Assembly (NCBI GenBank): GCA_028565635.1
Contig: JAOXYB010024025.1
Span: 1-16,343, forward strand
Direction: 5' to 3'
DNA length: 16,343 nucleotides
Origin: Phoronis ovalis
Lineage: Eukaryota > Phoronida > Phoronidae
Shown here: positions 8,752 through 16,343 of the stretch, piece by piece
How positions within the stretch are numbered: position 1 is the first letter of the stretch
Layout: every line of letters starts with the position of its first letter
Translations under genes and position numbers: made by a program
Notes under the pieces: model-generated
Databases searched by the model: none
What the model saw: only the letters and a program-made list of their open reading frames with translations
Told to the model about the DNA's origin: nothing

Positions 8752-9760
8752 GTAGTATCGTAGTAAAGTAGTTTCTAAGAAGTATGCGTAGTAGCGTAGT
8801 TTTTGTTCAGTATGCGTAGTAGCGTAGTATCGTAATTTTCGAGTAGTATCGTAGTTTTCGAGTAGTATCGTAGTTTTTGCTCAGTATGCGTAGTATCGTA
8901 GTTTTTGCTCAGTATGCATAGTATCGTAGTTTTCGAGTAGTATGCGCAGTATCGTAGTTTTGGCTCAGTATCGTAGTTTACCCGAAACATGCGTAGTATG
9001 GTAGTTTTCGCTTATTATGCGTACTACCGTAGTATGCGTAACATATCTTAGTTTTCACGAAGTATACGTAGTAGCTTTTCACGAAGTATGCGTAGTATCG
9101 AAGTTTTCGTGCGTAGTAACGTAGTTTTCCTGTAGTATGCTTAGTATCGTAGTTTTCGCTCGGTACCGTAGTATGCGTAGTATCGTAGTTTACAAGAAGT
9201 ACGCGTAGTATGGTAACATGATATTGTTGTAAATTAAAAGTATCGTTTTATTGCGTTATACTGTGTGGTGGTGTCGTAGTATCGTAGTTATATTTCCCAT
9301 GAAATGTGAAGTGCTATCGTAGTATTGTAGTATAGTTCTTTTAAAAGTAACATTTTACACAAAGCCAGTGACAAAAAGTATGGTAGTATCGTAGTATCAG
9401 AGTATCGTATTATTGTAACTTTGTAGCCAATTATTTTAAAAACATGATACCTGGTATCGTAGTAAAAATTTCTGCACGCTAAACGCTGTCTTGTATTAAA
9501 AAAACTTGATATTTTCCACCGTGATATTGTAGTAAATGTAGTCTCGTAGTATAATTTTTTTTTAAATGTATAATATCCCGGGATATTTTCCACTGTGATA
9601 TCGTATAAATAAAGTATCGTAGTTTCGTAGTAAATTGGGATATATATCTAGAAATAAAAAGCCAAGAAATATGTAAATGTCGTAGTATCGTAGTACCGTG
9701 GTATCGTGGTATCGTAGTATCGAAATAAAAAGCCAAGAAATATGTAAATGTCGCATTATA
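8752..9760 (+). repeat. Degenerate satellite built from GTAGTATCGTAGT-like words
   Basis: The words CGTAGTATCG, AGTATGCGTAGT and CGTAGTTTTCGAGTAG recur dozens of times between 8752 and 9225, with local periods of about 20 and 28 bp (for example the TTGCTCAGTATGC units at 8877 and 8905). They thin out towards 9760. Long open frames on the minus strand here (8990-8775, 9838-9288) arise because the repeat rarely makes stops there. They have no protein-like content and should not be annotated as genes. Confidence 0.88.
9508..9753 (+). repeat. Direct repeats spaced 71-74 bp in the satellite tail
   Basis: GATATTTTCCACCGTGATAT (9508-9531) recurs at 9582-9605 with two mismatches, 74 bp apart. A 32-bp block starting GAAATAAAAAGCCAAGAAAT recurs exactly at 9651-9682 and 9722-9753, 71 bp apart. 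The tail of the satellite therefore has its own larger repeat unit, with the second duplication the more recent because it is perfect. Confidence 0.75.
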
Positions 9761-9839
9761 TACCGTATATAGTAAACAATTGCTGTAGAAATATCGCAAA
9801 ATAAAAGTTGATAATCCGTTCGAAAATAAATAAAACACT

Positions 9840-10615
9840 ATCTACAGGAGTGTAGACCCCAGCAACAACAAGGCTGAATACTCGGATTCAATTTAGACGA
9901 GATGTTTTCGCAATGTAAACTATGCGTAAAAGTATGGAAATATTATGTAGTGTAAGTTAAAAGGTGGCTTCGATAATAAGTAGGCACTATAAGCTGTGTC
10001 TTTTGGTGATTAATGTCATATATACAATTAAAATATAAATCTAATAAACATACTTGATAGATTGATTACAAATGTTTTAGATTTCCTTGTACCATTTATT
10101 GTCAGCTTATTACGCAAAGACTGACGAGCTAATAGTTCGATCAACAAAAGGTACGGGCTGTTATTATAAAAAAGAAATACATTTGTCGGCAAAATCCTAT
10201 GCGTGATTTGAATGAAAATGTTTGCTTGAAAACTTACTAAACCATGAATCTGTTTAATAAAGTTTATCTAAAAGGATGACAAGGGTCTTTAGTTTTTACT
10301 CGGGTATTTGAATCTTAAATGGTAATATGAAGTGGTCCAAATGCAGTAATTACGCGGGGGCCCCGACTCCTTTCTGCAAAGTTCTCAAATACAAAAACTG
10401 CGTCAGCTATCATTAAATCGACCATATATCTTATATACACGTACATATAACCAATTCAGTTACAACCGTTTTGCACGTAACAATCCGGTGTTTTACCTAA
10501 ACATCTATACAAAAAATCTCTAAAATCAGGATATAATAGAGCATGCACACTTATAATGCGGTAATTTGTTATTGCTAAAGCGACCAGACGTTACATGATT
10601 TCTGCAATAAAATTA
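9840..10615. other. AT-rich intergenic DNA, nothing recognised
   Basis: No conserved coding signal, RNA gene or repeat was recognised. A short G/C pocket GCGGGGGCCCCGACTCC at about 10353 is notable only for composition. Confidence 0.45.
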
Positions 10616-10619
10616 TTAA

Positions 10620-10742
10620 CCGGGTTGCCCAGGAACTTTGTTTGTGGTCAGGCGTAGATTCGGGATATCCCAGAATTCCTTTCCCCATGAACCGCCTTTT
10701 TCAATTTCCCGGGAGGAATGCTCTGCCGATTTTCTCAACAGG
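10620..10742. other. GC-richer block open on both strands, possible exon or old repeat
   Basis: This block stands out in composition from its AT-rich surroundings. On the plus strand it is open (VAQELCLWSGVDSGYP...) and ends ACAGG|GTAAGT, a perfect donor context. On the minus strand it is also open (EKGGSWGKEFWDIPNLRLTT...) until two stops. I recognise neither reading. It could be an exon, a UTR or a transposon fragment. Confidence 0.25.
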
Positions 10743-10744
10743 GT

Positions 10745-11620
10745 AAGTTAAGATTAAATCTACATGTACATTTTATTACAAAATGAAATGTTATAGTCTA
10801 GTGTTGATTGTTTATGTGGCAATTAATGACTTTCTCTTTTTTGTAATTTCTATTAGAACATGTTTCAGTAAGCCATATTTATGTAAATATAAAAGTTTAA
10901 GACAAGTTATATCGGGGATAACATACCTGGGGGAATTGTTAACTTGGTTATTTAGAGGCCAGCGGTCTAATTTTGGAAATTATAGGTCGACACATGTTCA
11001 AATTTAATATTAGCACATTGGTCAGATGCACTTTTTGATGCTTCTGTGTTATTTTATTAGAGTTGCTGCTTTAAGGGAGCAATTAGCCTATTCGTTTTGT
11101 ATGATTTATTACTTGTTCTTCCAATTTTCAGCAAGTTATGATCTTTTTTGAAGAAATAGGTTGTAACTCCAGAACTGTTTATGTTGCACTCAAGCTTTAA
11201 GACTGACTTGTAAAAATTGCTTGGGATTAATCCAGGAATCAATTGGTCATTTATATTTCAGAGGTAAATTCGATTGTCTCTCTTTGAAATTACACACTGA
11301 TTTTTTTCAAAATAAAAGCCATTTTCCCGACCTTTTTCGCAAATTTTGGAATACGTTGTTGAGTGATGCCACTCATGTTTCAATTGATGTTTTGCGCAAA
11401 GCTAACACAATAACGACTCCCTATAAACTTAAATACGCAAACTATGTGATACAGAAAAGAAACAATGTTAATTGATATACAAATACTCTACTACTGAGGT
11501 TCATTGTCTTATTATGGCACAAAGTAGAAAACGCTACTTTTCTATGTAATTTCTTTATGATAAAATTGAATATATTGATTTAATAGTGAATCAGATTCAT
11601 GACATATGGTAATTGATATG
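10745..11620. other. Intergenic DNA with one weak open frame
   Basis: A frame at about 11263-11475 follows an acceptor-like TTTATATTTCAG and reads KFDCLSLKLHTDFFQN..., ending in TGA. Codon content is not clearly coding and no family is recognised. The rest of the stretch has no signal. Confidence 0.25.
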
Positions 11621-11880
11621 CTACACTATTGTGTTGTCATTTTCATGTCGAGCCTCATTTACTACACTACTACGCTTATTATATCCCATTTGGAATATTA
11701 ACATTTTATCTGTGTTCAGCCACTCGGACTACCGCTGGTGCTTTACGTCCATATTCTCGTGTGCACTTACATGAGACAAGAACCAATCCCATTCAAACAC
11801 ACTGGACAGTACTAATAGCCTGGATCACTTGGTTTAAAAACAGCCCTTAAAGGCAACGTTATTTTCAATCGATCCCTACC

Positions 11881-12058
11881 TTATAAAAGCGCTCCGCAAG
11901 AACTATAAGCACCCTCTCGGCTATAAACCTCCGATTCAGATGTCGAGATTAATTACCCGGATTAACAAGGGGATCACGTGACATAGACGGTGTTTTCTTA
12001 TTGCAACTTATCCCACACCACTGCTCGCAGTCGAGTGTAATCAATACTAAGTAAGTAT
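11881..12058 (+). promoter_or_regulatory. Possible promoter and untranslated first exon
   Basis: TTATAAAAG at 11881-11889 matches a TATA box. A TCACGTGAC E-box lies at 11974-11982, and a strong donor-like GTAAGTAT begins at 12051. The intervening block (11890-12050) is richer in G/C and CpG than its flanks. Together these would fit a transcription start and a non-coding first exon for a plus-strand gene whose coding part could include 12959-13141. This is motif reading only and each element can occur by chance. Confidence 0.25.
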
Positions 12059-12119
12059 CATCGCAGGTGGAAGGGTCACTGAACACCGGCATTGAACTGT
12101 CAATACGTCACAGTGGGAG

Positions 12120-12920
12120 CTGATTATTCATTGTCTGATATTGCATATCACTTTATCAGCTTTATTTATTTATTATAATATATTTTCACTTTTGAGTATA
12201 TATAAATGAATGAGTAAAAGATCTAATTAAAGTCTATGGAGAAAACAAGTAACAATATACAGCTATTAGGTGAATCTACAAATTCATTATGTATAGATAG
12301 GGTTATATAAAATATCTAAAATAACACTGCATCTAATAACAAATATAACAATTAGTATTAAAACACGTGTCAATATCAGTCCCTGCCAAGGATAATGGTC
12401 ATAAGACGTCACGGTCAAATACTGTTGTAACCCCTGGTGGAAAACATTGATTTAAAAACATTTTTTAATTCATTGAAAACCGGACAATAATGCTGAGATA
12501 GACAAAGTATTTCTGACAATTCAGTTTCAAATGTATTTAGTATTGTAGTTAAAGGTAATTATGTATGAGATCAAAACACCTCGCGGCCGTCTTATTATAA
12601 CGAGTTTGAAAATTATCAAGATATGCTGTCAAATCGCCGAGTCACCTGCATATCCACCCAGTCAGGATATCAGTTAATTGAGAATAAAATGCCTGCATGA
12701 ACAAGTGAAAGCGACTTGAGTTGTTATAATTATTGTAGTGGTTTGGGGCATTAAACAGTTTTGCGAACTCGTGGAGTCTAACCAGCGTAGACGCTAATGT
12801 AGCAGAGAGCTTTTTTCCAAGGTTTAAGAAACTATATATCTAGACATTGACTGAAAATAAGAGATAATCGGTTAAATAATACTGTTATCTAAAAGACAGA
12901 TAACATGGCACGAACAAAAT
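12120..12920. other. AT-rich stretch, nothing recognised
   Basis: Tracts such as TTTATTTATTTATTATAATATATTTTC are low complexity. No coding or RNA signal was seen. If 12959-13141 is a real exon, this would be its upstream intron. Confidence 0.4.
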
Positions 12921-12958
12921 AAAACTTGTTGTATTTTGCCTCTGTGTTACGCAATAAG

Positions 12959-13141
12959 CATCTGCTTCTGACCAGCTGTAAAGCTCATGCACTCATTAAT
13001 GAGGTACAGCCACAAATTGAGGAAGATAATAAGCAGCAGATCTTGCCGCAGCTCTGTTCACAGAAATTAGTAGCGCATACTTTACATTGTGGTGATCCAG
13101 CTTGGGCACATTTGTGTAAAGACACGGCGAAACACATATTG
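12959..13141 (+). CDS. Exon-like open block of an unidentified protein
   Basis: The 61-codon block starts HLLLTSCKAHALINEVQPQI and later reads QKLVAHTLHCGDPAWAHL and CKDTAKHIL, a composition like a helical domain rather than noise. It ends exactly at TTG|GTAAGCC, a strong phase-0 donor. Upstream, acceptor-like AAG at 12956-12958 follows TTGCCTCTGTGTTACGC; an alternative acceptor is ACCAG at 12971-12975. It is open upstream only to 12923. I do not recognise the family. No partner exon was found: the next 500 bp on the plus strand are a foldback element. It could be one exon of a gene that continues past the window or a transposon remnant. Confidence 0.4.
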
Positions 13142-13209
13142 GTAAGCCATCCCGGAAGAATTTTATTAATTTATTTGTAATTATGGTTAAAATCTTCAAT
13201 TACTTAAGA

Positions 13210-13703
13210 GATCATCTCAAAAGTTATCGCAATGACCGCAAACGTATAGTGTTTCGTATAGGGGGCAGGGGTGTTAAAATCGCCCTACGTTTATGGTTTA
13301 GCGCGAAAGGAAAAAAAACATGCCCTTTATATATACGATACTACCCCCCCCCCCCCTGCTTTAGAACAGAAAACATTTTTCTTTTGTTTACGGCACTTAT
13401 TCTGGGCATATTGTTACAATAGGATGGAAATGGGCTTTTTTTGCTTGTCAATTTTTTTCTAGCAGCTCGGAGACGTTTCGGCGACTTTTTTGGATTACTG
13501 AACTGATATTTTTGTCTCGCACCCGTCTTTTGAAAAAGTGTCTGACGGCCCTGATTTCGCTCTTGAAATTGGTTGTCAGTTTCTGCACCTGCATGACGTC
13601 CAAATCTCACTAACCCCCCTACGTTTGACCAAGGGGGGTGGGAGGAAATTCCTATACGAAACACTATACGTTTGTGGTCATTGGGATAACTTTTGAGATG
13701 ATC
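13210..13703. mobile_element. MITE-like element with 52-bp terminal inverted repeats
   Basis: The arms 13210-13261 and 13652-13703 are inverted copies with 50 of 52 positions identical, both beginning GATCATCTCAAAAGTTATC from the outside and ending CGTATAGTGTTTCGTATAG. The interior (about 390 bp) holds a 13-base C tract at 13344 and an open minus-strand frame (13664-13341) with no recognisable protein. The near-identity of the arms marks this as the youngest-looking insertion in the window. It sits about 70 bp after the exon-like block's donor. Target duplication is unclear. Confidence 0.75.
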
Positions 13704-13871
13704 CCTAATATGTGGTTATGACTTGATTGATTTGACTTTTAGGAAGCGCTGTTGCTACTAACATGCAAAATCAATTACATCATCAAAATTAGCAATCATA
13801 AATAAATTGATCATCTTTTTAAATTAATAGCTAGTATGCAAGTAACGATATCAGAGGGGGTAGGGGGTACC

Positions 13872-13930
13872 CCCAAGGTACAATGCTCGATCGCACTTAA
13901 AAATCGGCAATGCTCGCACTTAACAAGAAA
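13872..13930 (+). repeat. 'CTCGCACTTAA' repeat, copy 1
   Basis: AAGGTACAATGCTCG, CACTTAAAAATCGGCAATG and CACTTAACAAGAAA occur here in the same order and orientation as at 15310-15372, with small indels. It is preceded by a perfect 12-bp palindrome GGGGGTACCCCC (13863-13874). Confidence 0.7.
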
Positions 13931-14220
13931 CATTTTATTTGAGACATTTTTTCACAATCCGTAGTATATGTGCGGAGTTTTGGAGCTATTTTATGTTCCA
14001 TTCGTCCCTTTCCCTATCAAAATGAGTTAGTAAAGACGTTGTGATTCCTACATTTTACACAATGTGGTTTACAGACATGAAATAGTTTTCGGTCTAGAAC
14101 TTATTTTAGTTACCACAGGTGTGAATCGGCCAAGCAATTTCTCTCTTATACCAATAAAATGATAATTTCAGTTATATACGCGTATAAATTGTGCGTTATA
14201 TTTTGTGTATGTTGGGCATG

Positions 14221-14240
14221 CTTACCTGCAGGAAAGAAAT
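14221..14240 (-). promoter_or_regulatory. Abutting strong 3' and 5' splice-site consensus (recursive-splice-like)
   Basis: On the minus strand ATTTCTTTCCTGCAG is followed at once by GTAAGC, the acceptor-plus-donor shape of a zero-length recursive exon. It would matter only if a minus-strand transcript crosses here, for instance through a long 5' untranslated intron of the carrier gene. No such transcript is demonstrated. Confidence 0.2.
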
Positions 14241-14244
14241 TATA

Positions 14245-15300
14245 ATATTATTTTCAATTATCTTCCTTCACAAATACTTCAGTAACATGATTACTATTTT
14301 AATTATTACAATATCAATAATACCAGGATAATAATAGCTTATGATTCATATGTGGAAGCATAGTGTATACAGTGTGGTTTCTTAGAAAATATTATGCATT
14401 ACCAAATAATCTTCTCAGGGAAACAGTATGAACAGTAAATCCTGTACCAAAACGATCGACTAATAATACAGTCTAGTGCATTGCATGGAATGTGAATATT
14501 GAGTTTAATGTGTCAAACATTTTTAATCAGAAATGGTTCATCAAGTCATTGTTTTTCTAAAGAAAACTTGTTTCCTATGCCAGCATATACTACTGTTTAA
14601 AGGTTTCCCTATTGTGAAACTGTATCTCATATCATGCATCAAGAGTTTCTTTCATTTTATGTTTCTTATTTATAAGATATATCATATATCATATGCTCTT
14701 TTATCTATAATTGTTATAAATAAAACAGTGTTAAAACTGATTACACCTATTGGGTTTGTTCATTTTTTTTCTTGTTTCAAAAGCTAAATTTCTAAAATTG
14801 CTTAAAACTTTCCAAACTGATGCAACAAATTACAAAGAGGTCATTATGATAACCATGGAGGTTACATGTGTATTAATTTTTTTATTATTTGGCTTGTTTG
14901 AAAGTAATTTTATAATTATAAAAGGAAAAATGCGATTGTCATAAATATTGCAGCGATCATTAACTGGATGAGCAATGATGAAATTTTATATTTTAACTAA
15001 TACAAAGAAATAATGCTTCTTTAACGCATACATAGTTCTATTCTTACTTCTTTTGTGTTCATGCAGTATCACAAGTGTGTTTAGGAGTTACAGTGCCGTT
15101 TAGTATAGTCTATTTTTACATAAACCTGTACCGTGGGAATTAGTAAAGTTCTTGTGTTACAGGTAAAACACAGTTATTTCAAAAATCTACGTATGCCCGA
15201 CGTTTGTGACAGAACGAAACATACAATAGAGTATGTTAAAAGTATAGAATTACCAGTTTAATCACATCCTCAAAATGTTATTTTTTGGAAATCAAACCTG
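14245..15300. other. AT-rich intergenic DNA, nothing recognised
   Basis: Open frames here (14533-14787, 14750-14944) are rich in Phe, Ile and Leu as expected from A/T runs and have no domain signature. No repeat or RNA gene was recognised. Confidence 0.45.
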
Positions 15301-15309
15301 AGTGGATAT

Positions 15310-15498
15310 CCCTAAGGTACAATGCTCGCACTTAAAAATCGGCAATGGTCGCTGCTCACACTTAACAAGAAAAATTAACAACCAAAAAAAAAACGTCGAC
15401 AAAACAAAATAGTTAACAAAATTAGGAAACAAAGCAAAATAAAATTGTCGCACTTAACACACCCCAATGCTCGCTGCTCGCGATAGCCCCCCCCCCCC
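15310..15498 (+). repeat. 'CTCGCACTTAA' repeat, copy 2 with extra partial unit and poly-C end
   Basis: The block 15310-15372 matches 13872-13930. A further partial unit, GTCGCACTTAACACACCCC and AATGCTCGCTGCTCGCG, lies at about 15449-15482 and ends in a 12-base C tract (15487-15498). The A-rich spacer between them is low complexity. This looks like a repeat family with internal subunits. Confidence 0.65.
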
Positions 15499-15684
15499 TA
15501 TAGCCCTCATATCACATTCATTTAAAATTTGCACGCTGAATATTTATGTTTCGAGCAATTGCAAACTGAGTGCAAAACATGCAATGCAAATAAGCAATAC
15601 ATCAGATAATCGAGTGTCAATACTAGTTTACCCGGCAATTCTCGAACATATTTTTGACCTTTCTAGGCAAAGCGGAGGAATTTT

Positions 15685-15811
15685 TCAAAAATCTACTTGT
15701 ACCATTGTTTAGCCTACTTGCAAAACAACTGTTTTGAGACCCAGAAAACGTTTGTCTATCATAAAAATTGTAGGACTATTTGATTTTTAAGAAACCCTGT
15801 TCAAATGTATA
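15685..15811 (+). repeat. Dispersed repeat, copy B (about 125 bp)
   Basis: Same-orientation relative of 8408-8528. The shared core is AAAAATTGTAG then TTTGATTTTTAA then TTCAAATGYATA. The open frame that crosses its left half (15467-15712) is not coding. Confidence 0.6.
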
Positions 15812-15829
15812 CAGGAATTAAGGTATCGA

Positions 15830-16343
15830 AAAAGTTAGCATTTTTTGTGATTTTTCAAGTGTGAAATAAAAAAGAAATAAAATTTCTCTAGAAGTAACTA
15901 CAATTTCAATTTGTGCGCTTGTTGTTCGATGACCTTGAAGTCGGAATAATTCAAACAAAATATTTTTAAATTATGTAATCGCGGAAAATCTGAGTCGTGG
16001 TAGGAGTCTTCTAAATATCGCGCGTTACTCAATTTGCGTACCCTAGGCGTTTTATGTATCATAACATTTGTATGAATTGTTTTAAACTTCAGATGTCTAC
16101 CCATCAGGTCCGTTTTTAATACTGCCTCACTGTAGGGTTTAGTGTTTCAAATAGCTCCTTTTGCCTTATTAAATAAGGGGAAAAGAACTAGCTTTAAAAT
16201 CTCAGTGATTCACCGCCATATACTTATATGATAATTTGGAGCGAATTAACTCCCCCTAGTGTCCTCGACTAAAAAGTATGATCCTTTTTATTACCAACCT
16301 ACTTACTTCTGTAAATGTTCCTTTCTACTGTTACCCTACGTCA
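15830..16343. other. AT-rich right edge, nothing recognised
   Basis: No protein-like frame was recognised; a minus-strand frame at 16104-15898 has no domain signal. CCCCCTAGTGTCC at about 16251 slightly resembles the outer arm of the intron 2 foldback element, but this is too short to call. Confidence 0.35.

Noticed and set aside
8877-8960. CRISPR-like regular spacing of TTGCTCAGTATGC units
   Set aside because: Spacers are themselves made of the same repeat words and unit length varies; the DNA is eukaryotic.
8775-9838. Long minus-strand open frames (Tyr/Thr/Ile-rich) across the satellite
   Set aside because: They arise from the tandem repeat, whose words rarely give stops on that strand. 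No domain is present and the frames overlap each other.
11263-11475. Possible terminal exon after TTTATATTTCAG
   Set aside because: The acceptor is fair but codon content is weak, no homologue is recognised and no partner exon is found.
13341-13664. Minus-strand 107-codon frame rich in Lys, Arg and Gln
   Set aside because: It lies within an inverted-repeat element, begins in one arm, runs into the C tract, and has no recognisable domain.
13344-15498. C13 (13344-13356) and C12 (15487-15498) tracts as functional signals
   Set aside because: Homopolymers of this length are prone to slippage and assembly error. No function can be read from them.

Overview
This is a eukaryotic nuclear window, AT-rich and intron-bearing, from an invertebrate animal. 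A marine mollusc is my best guess: the carrier sequence is clearly animal-like and the repeat content suits a mollusc, but nothing here proves the phylum. Only one gene is certain. It lies on the minus strand from about 8188 down to 1717: a complete five-exon mitochondrial carrier of the SLC25A15/ORC type (mitochondrial ornithine transporter). I assembled the exons by hand. Exons 8188-8071, 5099-4691, 3734-3562, 3034-2873 and 1823-1717 join at canonical GT/AG sites with matching phases into 969 nt, giving 322 residues plus a stop. All residues expected to contact a basic amino acid are present. Each of the three Px[DE]xx[KR] carrier signatures carries one substitution, and two of these remove both partners of one predicted matrix-side salt bridge.

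The introns are full of mobile DNA. Intron 1 holds a decayed Ty3/Gypsy LTR retrotransposon (about 5493-8015) in antisense to the host gene. A short 5' LTR and a primer-binding-like site are visible, followed by gag, zinc-knuckle, RT, RNase H and integrase remnants broken by stops, frameshifts and internal deletions. No 3' LTR is seen. A foldback/MITE-like element (about 5120-5443) sits between it and exon 2 and ends only about 20 bp from the exon 2 acceptor. Intron 2 holds a second, larger foldback element (about 3979-4547) with roughly 130-bp inverted arms. Intron 4 has a small hairpin and an imperfect palindrome.

Upstream of the carrier gene (8189-9840) are a dispersed repeat copy and then about 1 kb of degenerate tandem repeat built from GTAGTATC-like words. 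From 9840 to 16343 no gene can be named. This half holds an exon-like open block at 12959-13141 (plus strand), a possible promoter around 11880-12060, a well-preserved inverted-repeat element at 13210-13703 (arms 50/52 identical), two direct copies of a 'CTCGCACTTAA' repeat (about 13872 and 15310), a second copy of the dispersed repeat (15685-15811), and poly-C tracts. I found no CRISPR array, operon, rRNA or tRNA, and no convincing new multi-gene system. The most interesting biology is the altered gating motifs of the carrier and the layering of transposons inside its introns.
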